This document shows, piece by piece, positions 22,134 through 33,200 of a stretch of 64,000 bases of DNA. Each line of letters opens with the position of its first letter. The first letter of the stretch is position 1. The notes under the pieces are model-generated. The model did no database searches and had not been told where the DNA came from. It saw nothing but the letters and a program-made list of their open reading frames with translations. The DNA comes from Carya illinoinensis (lineage: Eukaryota > Streptophyta > Magnoliopsida > Fagales > Juglandaceae). The position numbers were made by a program, and so were the translations under genes. The DNA lies in NCBI RefSeq assembly GCF_018687715.1, contig NC_056765.1, positions 21,294,894 through 21,358,893 of the forward strand, written 5' to 3'.

Positions 22134-22930
22134 TTTCCAATCAGGTCTGATTCTATCTTTTATTTATTGCATCGTAAATTCTAGGGCTTCAATGTTCTAA
22201 GGTTCCAAAAAAAAAAAAAGGGTGCAGAAATTCGTTTTTCCTTAGGCTGCCAAAATTTGCACCAGCTAGGGTTTGAAATTTGTAGGGTTTCATTGATTCC
22301 CTTCTATATTTCCTTGTCATTTTTTATATGTTTGAATTCAATTGTTTGATTATCCCAATTGAATATTTCTGTTTGTGGATGAATTGTTGAGAAAAGAAAA
22401 GAAAAGAAAGGAAAGGAAAGGAAAAGAAAAGAAAAGAAAAGAAAGGAAAGGAAAAGAAAAGAAAAGAAAAGAAAAGAAAAAAAAAATCGTCCAAAAAAAA
22501 AAAAAAAAAAAAAAAAGAGGGGTAGAAAAATCCAAATTTTTTTTTCTTGAGCCTTTCATCATAGGGGTTGTGCATCCTTCATTATAGTTGGTATCTTGTG
22601 TTACAGTCACTCTTCCATTCGTATAATTTCCGTGATTCTCGTGTCGTTTCTTTCCTTCCGTGTTTCTCTTGTTCTTGTTTCTTGGATATAATTGCTAGTT
22701 GGGATTAAACAAGGTTGCTTTGTCTTGATTGAGTTCAATTAGTTCTTAAAGAACTTGAGTGGGAAAACTAGAGGTAAAAGGCAAGAGAGTGTGAGATTAT
22801 TATCGAAAAAAAAAAAGCCAATTCAGAGTGAAAAACACGAGTGGAGTGCCATCATTTGAGTGTAAACACGTAAGGGAGCGTGTGAGGTCCTTTTTTTTCT
22901 GCTAACATTTTCTTTTAGCTGCACATTACA
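22134..22930 (+). other. Retrotransposon leader with purine tract
   Basis: This is untranslated leader between the PBS and the gag ATG. It contains A12-13 at about 22207. A run of GAAAA/GAAAG units fills 22389-22486 with purines only on this strand, and A24 at 22493-22516 is followed by GAGGGG. The open frames across the purine tract are low-complexity Lys/Glu or Phe/Ser strings and are not counted as genes. Confidence 0.85.
22389..22516 (+). repeat. (GAAAA/GAAAG)n microsatellite and poly-A
   Basis: About 98 bases of uninterrupted purine built from GAAAA, GAAAG and GGAAAG units end in A10. A short TCGTCC interruption follows, then A24. Length is likely to vary between element copies and is prone to sequencing error. 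Confidence 0.95.
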
Positions 22931-24574
22931 ATGTCTCACCGCAGTGGCTCATCACCCAAGGGGATAGCAGATAACTCATTTGTGTTGCAAGCCATGCAAC
23001 AACAGTTTGAGCAGATGAACATGCTATTGAGACAAATGGAGGATAGGATGAATCAACAACAAGCAGAGATTAGAAATTTGCAAGGTGGGAGACATCGGAG
23101 GCGACGTGAGCCTAGGGTTGAAAATGCATATGAGAATGAAGGAGATGATGAGGATGAGGAAGACCTAACATCTGAAATTGGGTTGGGTAGACATAGAGGA
23201 GTTAGGCGTGAAAGAGGATTTGAGGGGAACCTAGGGGGTCGGGATGGTGTCGATAGAGACTTGGGGAGCATCAAAATGACAATACCATCTTTTCAAGGTA
23301 GAACTGACCCAGAGGTTTATCTAGAGTGGGAGAAAAAAATAGATTTGGTATTTGATTGTCATAATTACTCTGAGGAGAAGAAAGTAAAGTTGGCAGTAAT
23401 TGAATTCACTGATTATGCTATTATTTGGTGGGATCAATTAGTGACCACTAGGAGAAGGAATCATGAGAGGCCTATAGAGACATGGGGAGAGTTGAAAGCT
23501 CTCATGAGGCGGAGATTTGTACCTAGTCACTACTATAGGGACCTTTATCAAAAGCTCCAAAATCTTACACAGGGGTCTAGGAGTGTGGAGGATTACCATA
23601 AGGAGATGGAGGTGGCTATGATTCGGGCTAATGTAGAGGAGGACCGGGAGGCCACCATGGCTAGATTTTTGAGTGGTTTGAATAGAGATATAGCCAATGT
23701 AGTTGAATTGCAACATTATGTGGAGATAGAGGACATGGTGCACATGGCTATGAAGGTGGAGAGGCAATTAAAGAGAAAAGGGACAGCAAGGTACACTTCG
23801 GTTCCTAGCACTACTTGGAAATCAAAGTGGGATAGGAATGATCCTGCTGAAGCAAAGAAAAAGATCGAACCACCTAAGGGCAAAGATGAGGGACCTAGCA
23901 GCAAAGCCAAGGTAGAATCTCAACCTTCAAGGAATAGAGATATTAAATGTTTTAAGTGTTTGGGTTCAGGGCACATTGCTTCTCAATGTCCAAATAGGCG
24001 AGTGATGATTATGCGTGACAATGGGGAGGTGATGACTGAGAGTGAGGATGATCGTGATGGAGTGCCCGAGTTAGTTGATGCTAGTGATGACGAAGGAGTG
24101 ATATATGCTGTGAGTGAGTCTCTTGTTGCTAGGCGTGCTCTCAACACACACATTAAGGTGGATGATGCCGAGCAACAGAGAGAGAACATTTTCCATACTA
24201 GATGTCACGTCAACAGCAAAGTATGTAGTATGATTATTGATGGAGGGAGTTGTACTAATGTGGCTAGCACTACTTTGGTTGAGAAATTGAATTTACCAAC
24301 CTTAAAACACTCTAGACCATACAAATTGCAGTGGTTGAATGATTGTGGGGAAGTTAGGGTGGATAGACAAGTGTTAGTTCCTTTTTCAATTGGAAGGTAT
24401 CAGGATGAGGTGCTTTGTGATGTTGTGCCTATGCATGCTGGCCATATTTTGTTGGGGAGGCCGTGGCAATATGATAGGAGGGTGACACATGATGGGTTCA
24501 AAAACATGTACAGCTTTGTAAAGGAGGGTAAAACAATCAAGCTTGCTCCTTTAACTCCAAGCCTACCTCTATGA
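22931..24574 (+). CDS. Gag and protease part of the retrotransposon polyprotein
   Basis: The frame encodes 547 residues, starting at the ATG that follows TGCACATTACA. Residues about 22-52 are Gln/Met-rich and likely coiled coil. Residues about 65-105 are highly charged. Residues about 125-290 match the retrotransposon gag (capsid) pattern, with WWDQL and RRRFVP in the usual order. A CCHC zinc knuckle has C340, C343, H348 and C353, for nucleic-acid binding. The aspartic protease follows with its active-site IIDGGS around D437. It would cleave the polyprotein in the particle. The frame closes at TGA 24572-24574, just after the protease, while the pol frame is open one base over (+1) from 24555. 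CRM elements normally have one uninterrupted gag-pol frame, so this is probably a mutation. A programmed +1 shift cannot be excluded. Confidence 0.85.
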   Translation: MSHRSGSSPKGIADNSFVLQAMQQQFEQMNMLLRQMEDRMNQQQAEIRNLQGGRHRRRREPRVENAYENEGDDEDEEDLTSEIGLGRHRGVRRERGFEGNLGGRDGVDRDLGSIKMTIPSFQGRTDPEVYLEWEKKIDLVFDCHNYSEEKKVKLAVIEFTDYAIIWWDQLVTTRRRNHERPIETWGELKALMRRRFVPSHYYRDLYQKLQNLTQGSRSVEDYHKEMEVAMIRANVEEDREATMARFLSGLNRDIANVVELQHYVEIEDMVHMAMKVERQLKRKGTARYTSVPSTTWKSKWDRNDPAEAKKKIEPPKGKDEGPSSKAKVESQPSRNRDIKCFKCLGSGHIASQCPNRRVMIMRDNGEVMTESEDDRDGVPELVDASDDEGVIYAVSESLVARRALNTHIKVDDAEQQRENIFHTRCHVNSKVCSMIIDGGSCTNVASTTLVEKLNLPTLKHSRPYKLQWLNDCGEVRVDRQVLVPFSIGRYQDEVLCDVVPMHAGHILLGRPWQYDRRVTHDGFKNMYSFVKEGKTIKLAPLTPSLPL

Positions 24575-25007
24575 AGACCAATTGAAACTGAAAAGTGAGG
24601 TTGCTCAGAAAGGAAAGAGTGAAAATGCGAGTGATCAAAAAAGAAAGAGTGAAAATGAGAGTGATCAAAAAAGAATGAGTGAAAAAGAGATTGAGCAGAA
24701 AAGAAAGAGTGATAGTGAAAATGAGCACAACAAAAAGAGTGAAAAAGAAAGTAGAGATGTGGCTGAGAGTAGAGAAAAAAGAGTAGAGCCACGAGAGAAA
24801 AAAGAAAGAGAGTCTGCAGAGAGAAAAGGAAAGACAAAAGTGAGTTTCTATGCCAGAGAGAGTGAGGTTAAGAGGGCTTTCTTCGCAGATCGCCCTATGA
24901 TTTTTCTTGTCTATAAAGAGTCTTATCTTACTCTTGATGACACTCACCAGTCTCTTCCTAGTTTGGCTATTTCCTTGTTGCAGGAGTTTGATGATGTATT
25001 CCTATAG
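24555..25007 (+). pseudogene. Pol N-terminal linker, charged, ends in a TAG
   Basis: This is the pol frame, +1 relative to gag. It overlaps the gag end by 20 bases and runs to TAG 25005-25007. About 90 residues are a Lys/Glu/Ser-rich linker with tandem short units around GVSEN/DQKRKSE-like blocks (24600-24740). They are followed by a more ordinary segment that leads into RT. The downstream frame continues in phase without a shift, so the TAG is a simple in-frame stop. It has no function of its own; it joins protease to RT in related polyproteins. Confidence 0.8.
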
Positions 25008-25010
25008 GAG

Positions 25011-26129
25011 ATGCCTAATGAGTTGCCACCCATTAGAGGCATTGAGCATCAGATTGATTTTGTACCTGGAGCTGCTATTCCAAACCGACCAGCCTATAGG
25101 AGTAATCCAGAGGAGACAAAGGAACTTCAGAGGCAAGTTGAGGACTTGATGAGCAAGGGGTACGTGAGGGAGAGCATGAGCCCATGTGCAGTACCAGTGC
25201 TATTAGTGCCAAAGAAGGATGGGACGTGGAGAATGTGTGTTGATTGCAGGGCGGTCAACAATATTACGGTAAAGTATCGGCATCCCATTCCTAGATTAGA
25301 TGATATGCTTGATGAATTGCATGGCTCTTGTATTTTTAGTAAAATTGATCTTAAAAGTGGGTACCATCAAATTAGAATGAAAGAGGGTGATGAATGGAAA
25401 ACTGCTTTTAAGACAAAGTATGGCCTTTATGAATGGTTGGTTATGCCATTTGGACTTACAAATGCGCCCAGTACTTTCATGAGATTGATGAACCATGTCC
25501 TACGTGCATTCATTGGCAAGTTTGTGGTTGTGTATTTTGATGATATCCTAGTGTACAGCAAGGACTTAAATGAGCATATTGAGCATTTGAGATATGTGTT
25601 TGATGTGTTGAGATGTGAAAAGTTGTATGCTAATTTCAAGAAATGTACCTTTTGCATGGAAAGAGTTGTTTTTCTTGGATATGTTGTTAGTACAAAGGGT
25701 ATTGAGGTGGATGAAGAGAAAGTCAAGGCCATCAAGGAGTGGCCAACGCCAAAGAGTATCACTGAGGTAAGAAGCTTTCATGGTTTAGCTAGTTTTTATC
25801 GGCGTTTTGTTAAAGATTTTAGCACCATTGCTGCACCACTCACTGAAGTCATTAAAAAGAATGTTGGGTTTCATTGGGGGGGTAGTCAAGAGAATGCTTT
25901 TGCCACCATTAAAGAAAGGTTGTGCTCTGCACCTGTGCTAGCATTACCTGATTTTAACAAAGCTTTTGAGATTGAATGTGGTGCCTCAGGTATAGGGATT
26001 GGAGCTGTTTTGATGCAGGATAGGCGGCCCATAGCTTTCTTCAGTGAAAAGTTAAGTGGGGCCTCACTCAAGTACCCTACTTATGACAAAGAGCTTTATG
26101 CTCTTGTTCGTGCATTGGAGACTTGGTAG
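25011..26129 (+). pseudogene. Reverse transcriptase and start of RNase H
   Basis: This is an uninterrupted 372-codon part of pol. RT residues about 45-230 contain the LVPKKDG region, the [11 protein letters not shown] motif and the catalytic YFDD box with D177 and D178 (gat gat at 25539-25544). It would copy element RNA into DNA in the cytoplasmic particle. RNase H begins near residue 318 with ECGASG. Members of the family have an aspartate where Gly324 stands here (ggt at 25980-25982), the first of the metal-binding acidic residues. The frame is cut by TAG 26127-26129 inside RNase H. RT motifs are intact, but the chain would be neither complete nor linked to gag. Confidence 0.88.
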
Positions 26130-26360
26130 CACTACCTATGGCCTAGGGAATTTGTGATCCACACCGATCATGAATCATTAAAGCATCTCAAGGGTCAAGG
26201 TAAGTTGAATAAAAGGCATGCTCGTTGGATGGAATACATTGAGACATTTCCATATGTCATCTGTTACAAGCAAGGTAAGGAGAACATTGTTGCTGATGCT
26301 TTATCTCGAAGGTATGTACTTCTTACTTCTATGAGTGCTAAGATGCTTGGGTTTGAATAG
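26130..26360 (+). pseudogene. RNase H C-terminal part
   Basis: In the same frame as RT, between TAG 26127-26129 and TAG 26358-26360. Visible features are the HTDHESL segment with the catalytic aspartate near 26163, the KRHARW segment, and the final [11 protein letters not shown] block, which is a hallmark of Ty3/gypsy RNase H with its last catalytic aspartate. It has no start of its own and is a fragment of the broken polyprotein. Confidence 0.85.
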
Positions 26361-27809
26361 GTGAAAGACCTATATGCCGATGACGCTGACTTCTCTAATG
26401 TGTACGTGGCATGTGATAAGGTGGCATTTGGTAAGTTTTACAAGCATGAGGGTTACTTGTTTAAAGAAAACAAACTTTGTGTGCCAGGTTGTTCTATGCG
26501 TGAATTACTAGTGCGTGAGGCACATGGTGGTGGATTAATGGGACACTTTGGTGTCAAGAAGACTTTGGATATTTTGCATGAACATTTCTTTTGGCCTAAG
26601 ATGAAGAGAGATGTCACTCGCATTTGTGGCAGGTGCATTACATGTAGGAAGGCCAAATCTAAAGTGTTGCCACATGGGTTGTATACACCCTTACCCGTTC
26701 CTAGTGAACCATGGGTCGACATATCTATGGACTTTGTTTTGGGGCTACCTAGGACCAAAAGGGGTAGAGATTCTATTTTTGTGGTTGTGGATAGATTTAG
26801 TAAAATGGCACATTTCATTCCATGCCATAAAACAGATGATGCCACAAACATAGCTGACTTGTTTTTCAGGGAGATAGTGCGACTCCATGGTGTTCCCAGG
26901 AGTATTGTTTCTGATAGGGATGTTAAATTCCTTAGCTACTTTTGGAAGGTGTTGTGGGGGAAATTGGGTACCAAGCTCTTATTTTCCACTACTTGTCATC
27001 CGCAGACTGATGGTCAAACTGAAGTAGTTAATAGGACCTTAACTCAGCTTTTACGCACTGTTGTTCATAAGAATTTAAAAACTTGGGAGGATTGTTTGCC
27101 ATTCATAGAGTTTGCATATAATAGGACCATGCATACTACTACTTCATATTCTCCTTTTGAAATTGTTTATGGATTCAATCCGCTTACCCCTTTAGATTTG
27201 ATGCCTTTACCGGTTGATGGCAGGAGTAGCTTGGATGGACAAAAGAAGGCGGAGTTGGTGAAGTCACTCCATGAGAGGGTACGGCTTCAAATTGCGCAAA
27301 AGAATGAAAGAGTTGCTTCCCAAGCCAATAAAGGGCGAAGGCGTGTCATCTTTGAACCTGGAGATTGGGTTTGGGTTCACATGCGCAAAGAAAGATTCCC
27401 AGCTCATCGGAGGACTAAGTTGCATCCTCGAGGAGATGGACCTTTCCAAATCCTTGAGAAAATTAATGACAATGCCTATAAAGTGGATCTCCCAGGTGAG
27501 TATAATGTGTCTGCTACCTTCAATATTTCTGATCTTTCTCCTTTTGACGTAGGTGAAGATTCGAGGTCGAATCCTTTTGAGGAGAGGGGGAATGATGGGA
27601 ACCAAGGCAGGCTTACTCTTAAAGATCCTTTGCAAGTTCCAGATGGGCCAATTACAAGATCGAGAGCCAAGAAGATCAAGGAAGCAATGCAAGGATTAGT
27701 ACAAACCACTTGGGAAGAAGCTAGCAAGAGCCCAACACTCAAGATGGGCTTGAAAGAAGAAGAACCAGCTTTGATCCACTTGATCCAAGCTGTGGAAGAC
27801 TTGACTTAA
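26361..27809 (+). pseudogene. Integrase with GPF module and LTR-encoded C-terminal tail
   Basis: The frame has 482 codons after TAG 26358-26360. Its HHCC zinc domain uses H55, H62, C92 and C95. The catalytic core has D124, D185 and E221, with exactly 35 residues between the last two (D-D35-E). GDGPF at 358-362 starts the GPF/Y module. No chromodomain follows. From codon 411 the sequence lies inside the 3' LTR, and it contains the basic motif [16 protein letters not shown] (428-443) before an acidic end and TAA. This layout resembles the CR motif of CRM-clade integrases, thought to direct insertion to centromeric chromatin. The comparison is from memory of the family and not from an alignment. 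All catalytic residues are intact, but the gene has no start and is cut off from upstream pol. Confidence 0.88.
27579..27592 (+). promoter_or_regulatory. Polypurine tract
   Basis: GAGGAGAGGGGGAA directly abuts the TGATG start of the 3' LTR. This is the expected position and composition for the plus-strand primer in reverse transcription. It also codes for Glu-Glu-Arg-Gly in the pol frame, since pol reads through into the LTR. Confidence 0.9.
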
Positions 27810-28376
27810 AAATATGGCCTTTAGATATTAAGGCTTTCAATTTGTTTAAAGGATTTTTATTATTAGTTTTGAATAAGTGGGCTTGAGGATGCTTAACCCA
27901 CATATGTCTTACTTAGTTGAACTAGGGTTTAGAAGTACTGTAGCATGACACTGTTCACGCTACAGTACACGCGGCTACTGTTCACAAAGGGCATTTTTGA
28001 GAGAAATGGTCTCAAATTTTAGTCTAGGGTTTTATCATGTTTTGGGGAAGGTATTTAAAGGATGTAATCAGCCATTTCAAGGCAGACATTATTTTATTTC
28101 GAATTTTAATTGTGAGTGAGTTTTCTCCTCTTGTTCTTAATTGAACTCTTGAACTTATCAAAGGTAAATCACAACCTTTGTGGCGTTCCTTCTCGTAATT
28201 TGGGTTCTTGAGACGGGTTTCAACGGGTCTAGATTTTGATATAATCTAGGTTCTTGAAATGAGTTCTCAACGGGTCTAAATTCTCCATCCATAGACTTGA
28301 GTTTGGCGTTCTTGGGTTTGTTTTTTTTCCAATATTGTTGTTGGGTATCAAAGGGAGTCGATTGGGGTTCACATCA
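27593..28376 (+). repeat. 3' LTR (784 bp)
   Basis: It starts TGATGGGAACC after the PPT and ends CACATCA before the AAAAC duplication. It lacks the MULE and so gives the empty-site state. Bases 27593-27809 encode the end of pol. It repeats the 5' LTR signals: CTAGGGTTT at 27922 and 28024, the hairpin at 27935-27968 and TATTTAAA at 28052. Confidence 0.97.
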
Positions 28377-28381
28377 AAAAC
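28377..28381. repeat. Target-site duplication AAAAC, right copy
   Basis: This is AAAAC after the LTR terminus CATCA. The satellite monomer opened at 20014 continues from 28382 with CAATGGATTCATG. Confidence 0.97.
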
Positions 28382-30238
28382 CAATGGATTCATGTGGGCG
28401 GGCTTCAATACGATGAATGAAGTTAAAGACAGATTTCTAAGTGCCATTTTGTCCAAACCAACAACTGAACTACGAGGGTCAGGGAGGTGTGTACACGAAG
28501 AAGTTTCCCCTGAGGAAAAGGTCAAAAACGGCGAGGCTAAGGGCGGAATTGTATGAATGCACCTGAAGGTGCACATATCTTCCGATTCGTAGTCAATTGG
28601 AAATTGACATGGCTTTGGTCCTAGTGATGTGTGATACATCGAGGCTAATCTTCTAAATCAATCTAAGAATAATGTAACACAAAAATAATATCAAAAAGGT
28701 GCAAATGAAAGGGAAATTAAGCTCAAAATATGGTTTATAGGTTACTAATCATCTTTAAGTTGATTAATGCGCTTTAGCCTAGTAACAAACTTAACAATGG
28801 TTGGATGAGCACATTAGCCTCATGTGGAACTCCTTGGGCTTGAGGGAAACCAATGGATTCATGTGGGCGGGCTTCAATATGATGAATGAAGTTAATGACA
28901 GATTTCTTGGTGCCATTTCGTCCAAACTTAGAACTGAACTACGAGGGTCAGGCAGGTGTATACACCAAGAAGTTTCCCTTGAGGAAAAGGTCAAAAAGGA
29001 CAAGGCTAAGGGCCGAATTGTACGAATGCAATCGAAGGTGCACCTAGCTTCCGATTTGCTGTGAATTGGAAATTGACATGGCTTTGGTTCTAGTGATGTG
29101 TGATAGGTCCAGGCTAATCTTCTAAATCTGTTTAACAATAATGTAAGACAACAATAATATCAAAACGGTGCAGATCAAAGGGAGAGAATGAATTGAAAGG
29201 GAAATTAAGCTCAAAACATAGTTTAAAGATTTACTAATCATCTTTAAGTTGATTAATGCGCTTTAGTCTAGTTAGAAACTTAACAAAGGTTGGATGAGCA
29301 CATGAGCCTCATGTGGGAACTCCTTGGGCTTGAGGGAAACCAATGGATTCATGTGGGCGGGTTTCAATACGATGAATGATGTTAAAGACAGATTTCTTGG
29401 TGCCATTTCGTCCAAGCCCAGAATTGAACTACGAGGGTCAGGGAGGTGTGTACACAGGGAAGTTTCCCTTGAGGAAAAGGTCAAAAAGGACAAGGCTAAG
29501 GGCGGAATTGTACAAATGCACTTGAAGGTGTACCTAGCTTCCGATTCGCAGTCAATTGGAAATTGACATGGCTTTGGTCCTAGTGATGTGTGCTATATCA
29601 AGGCTAATCTTCTAAATCATTGTAAGAATAATGTAACACAAAAATAATATCAAAAAGGTGCAAATGAAAGGGAAATTAAGCTCAAAATATGGTTTATAGG
29701 TTACTAATCATCTTTAAGTTGATTAATGCGCTTTAGCCTAGTAAGAAACTTAACAATGGTTGGATGAGCAAATTAGCCTCGTGTGGAACTCCTTGGGCGT
29801 GAGGGTAACCATTGGATTCATGTGGGCTGGCTTCAATATGATGAATGAAGTTAAAGACAGATTTCTTGGTGCCATTTCGTCCAAACTCAGAACTGAACTA
29901 CGAGGGTCAGGCAGGTGTGTACACCAAGAAGTTTCCCTTCAGGAAAAGGTCAAAAAGGACAAGGCTAAGGGCGGAATTGTACGAATGCACTCGAAGGTGC
30001 ACCTAGCTTCCGATTCGCTGTGAATTGCAAATTGTGGTTCTAGTGATGTGTGATAGATCAAGACTAATCTTCTAAAGCAATCTAAGAATAATGTAAAACA
30101 ACAATAAAATCAAAAAGGTGCAAATGAATGGGAGAGAATGAATTTAAGTGGAAATTAAGCTCAAAATATGGTTTAAAGATTACTAATCATCTTTAAGTTT
30201 ATTAATGCGCTTTAGTCTAGTTAGGAACTTAACAAAGG
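28382..30238. repeat. Irregular satellite stretch next to the retrotransposon
   Basis: It holds the right part of the interrupted monomer (to 28800) and monomers 28801, 29290 and 29760. Each has private changes, such as an extra G in CATGTGGGAACTCC near 29316 and a 15-bp loss around 30036. The order 28801, 29290, 29760, 30239, 30727 matches the monomer types at 51629, 52118, 52587, 53075 and 53568 in the 6-mer block. Confidence 0.8.
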
Positions 30239-33200
30239 TCTGATGAGCACATTAGCCTCATGTGGAACTCCTTGGGCTTGAGGAAAACCAACGGAGTCAT
30301 GTGGGCGGGCTTGAATGCGATGAATGAAGTTAAAGACAGATTTGTTGGTGCCATTTCGTCCAAACCTAGAACTGAACTACGAGTGTCAGGCAGGTGTGTA
30401 CACCAAGAAGTTTCCCTTGAGGAAAAGGTCAAAAAGGACAAGGCTAAGGGCGGAATTGTACGAATGCACTCGAAGCTGCACCTAGCTTGCGATTCGCTGT
30501 GAATTGGAAATTGACACGGCTTTGGTTCTAGTGATGTGTGATGGATCACGGCTAATCTTCTAAGTCAATCTAAGAATAATGTAAAACAACAATAACATCA
30601 AAAAGGTACGAATGGAAGGGAGAGAATGAATTTAAAGGGAAATTAACCTCAAAACATGGTTTAAACATTACTAATCATCTTTAAGTTGATTAATGCGCTT
30701 TAGTCTAGTTAGAAACTTAACAATGGTTTCATGAGCACATTAGCCTCATGTGGAACTCCTTGGGCTTGAGGGAAACCAATGCGTTGGTATGTGCGGGTTT
30801 CAATACGATGACTGAAGTTAAAGACAGATTTCTTGGTGCCATTTTGTCCAAACCAAGAACTGAACTACGAGGGTCAGGGACGTGTGTACACGAAGAAGTT
30901 TCCCCTGAGGAAAAGGTCAAAAACGGCGAGGCTAAGGGCGGAATTGTACGAATGCACTTGAAGGTGCACATATCTTCCGATTCGTAGTCAATTGGAAATT
31001 GACATGGCTTTGGTTCTAGTGATGTGTGATACATCGAGGCTAATCTTCTAAATCAATCTAAGAATAATGTAAGACAACAATAATATCAAAAAGGTGCAGA
31101 TGAAAGGGAAAGAATGAATTGAAAGGGAAATTTAGCTCAAAACATAGTTTAAAGATTACTAATCATCTTTAAGTTGATTAATGCGCTTTAGCCTAGTAAG
31201 AAACTTAACAATGATTGGATGAGCACATTAGCCTCGTGTGGAACTCCTTGGGCTTGAGGGAAACCAATGGATTCATGTGGGCGGGCTTCAATATGATGAA
31301 TGAAGTTAAAGACAGATTTCTTGGTGCCATTTCGTCCAAACTTAGAACTGAACTACGAGGGTCAGGCAGGTGTATATACCAAGAAGTTTCCCTTGAGGAA
31401 AAGGTCAAAAAGGACAAGGCTAAGGGCGGAATTGTACGAATGCACTCGAAGGTGCACCTAGCTTCCGATTCGCTGTCAATTGCAAATTGACATGGCTTTG
31501 GTTCTAGTGATGTGTGATAGATCAATACTAATCTTCTAAATCAATCAAAGAATAATGTAAAACAACAATAAAATCAAAAAGGTGCAAATGAAAGGGAGAG
31601 AATGAATTTAAGTGGAAATTAAGCTCAAAATATGGTTTAAAGATTACAAATCATCTTTAAGTTTATTAATGCGCTTTAGTCCACTTAGAAACTTAACAAT
31701 GGTTTCATGAGCACATTAGCCTCATGTGGAACTCCTTGGGCTTGAGGAAAACCAATGGATTCATGTGGGCGGGCTTCAATACGGTGAATGAAGTTAAAGA
31801 CAGATTTCTAAGTGCCATTTTGTCCAAACCAACAACTGAACTACGAGGGTCAGGGAGGTGTGTACACGAAGAAGTTTCCCCTCAGGAAAACGTCAAAAAG
31901 GAGAAGGCTAAGGGCGGAATTGTACGAATGCACTTGAAGGTGCACCTAGATTCCGATTCGCAGTCAATTGGAAATTGACATGGCTTTGGTCCTAGTGATG
32001 TGTGATAGATCAAGGCTAATCATCTAAATCAATGTAAGAATAATGTAACACAAAAATAATATCAAAAATGTGCAAATGAAAGGGAAATTAAGCTCAAAAT
32101 ATGGTTTATAGGTTACTAATCATCTTTAAGTTGATTAATGCACTTTAGCCTAGTAAGAAACTTAACAATGGTTGGATGAGCACATTAGCCTCTTGTGGAA
32201 CTCCTTGAGCTTGAGGGAAACCAATGGATTCATGTGGGCGGGCTTCAATATGATGAATGAAGTTAATGACAGATTTCTTGGTGCCATTTCGTCCAAACTT
32301 AGAACTGAACTACGAGGGTCAGGCAGGTGTCTGCACCAAGATGTTTCCCTTGACGAAAAGGTCAAAAAGGACAAGGCTAAGGGCCAAATTGAACGAATGC
32401 ACTCGAAGGTGCACCTAGCTTCCGATTCGCTGTGAATTGGAAATTGACATGGCTTTGGTTCTAGTGATGTGTGATAGATCCAGGCTAGTCTTCTAAATCA
32501 ATTTAAGAATAATGTAAGACAACAAAAATATCAAAACGGTGCAGATCAAAGGGAGAGAATGAATTGAAAGGGAAATTAAGCTCAAAACATAGTTTAAAGA
32601 TTACTAATCATGTTTAAGTTGATTAATGCGCTTTAGTCTAGTTAGAAACTTAACAATGGTTGGATGAGCACATTAGCCTCATGTGGAACTCCTTGGGCTT
32701 GAGGGAAACCAATGGATTCATGTGGGCGGGTTTCAATACGACGAATGAAGTTAAAGACAGATTTCTTGGTGCCATTTCGTCCAAGCCCAGAATTGAACTA
32801 CGAGGGCCAGGGAGGTGTATACACCGGGAAGTTTCCCTTGAGGAACAGGTCAAAAAGGACAAGGCTAAGGGCGGAATTGTACGAATGCACTTGAAGGTGC
32901 ATCTAGCTTCCGATTCGCAGTCAATTGGAAATTGACATGGCTTTGGTCCTAGTGATGTGTGATAGATCAAGGGTAATCTTTTAAATCAATGTAAGAATAA
33001 TGTAACACAAAAATAATCTCAAAAAGGTGCAAATGAAAGGGAAATTAAGCTCAAAATATGGTTTATAGGTTACTAATCATCTTTAAGTTGATTAATGCGC
33101 TTTAGCCTAGTAAGAAACTTAACAATGGTTGGATGAGCACATTAGCCTCGTGTGGAACTCCTTGGGCTTGAGGGAAACCAATGGATTCATGTGGGCGGGT

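Larger units (their letters stand above)
20015..28376 (+). mobile_element. Ty3/gypsy LTR retrotransposon, CRM-like, defective, with nested MULE
   Basis: The element is complete from end to end. It has LTRs with TGATG...CATCA termini, a 5-bp TSD, a PBS after the 5' LTR and a PPT before the 3' LTR. The domain order is gag, zinc knuckle, protease, RT, RNase H, integrase, which is the Ty3/gypsy order. Four traits point to the plant centromeric (CRM) clade: the termini, a protease with an IIDGGS active site, an integrase with GPF motif but no recognisable chromodomain, and a pol frame that runs into the 3' LTR and ends in a basic motif. The clade call is from family knowledge and was not tested by a tree. 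Coding capacity is lost through one frame change, three TAG codons and an RNase H active-site substitution. The LTRs differ by 7 substitutions and 1 indel outside the MULE. Confidence 0.93.

Noticed and set aside
22350..22610. Lys-rich and Phe/Ser-rich frames of 70-86 codons across the purine tract
   Set aside because: They are translations of the GAAAA microsatellite and poly-A in the leader, with no coding character.
24555..24574. Programmed +1 ribosomal frameshift between gag-protease and pol
   Set aside because: Considered because the frames overlap by 20 bases. No clear slippery site was recognised, CRM relatives use one frame, and pol is broken downstream anyway, so a mutation is the simpler reading.
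24400..24947. Minus-strand Phe/Ser/Leu-rich frames of 136-145 codons
   Set aside because: They are shadows of the Lys/Glu/Ser-rich pol linker on the plus strand.
27593..27809. A chromodomain at the integrase C-terminus
   Set aside because: The tail is short, basic then acidic, and lacks the aromatic cage pattern and length of a chromodomain. A CR-type motif fits better.
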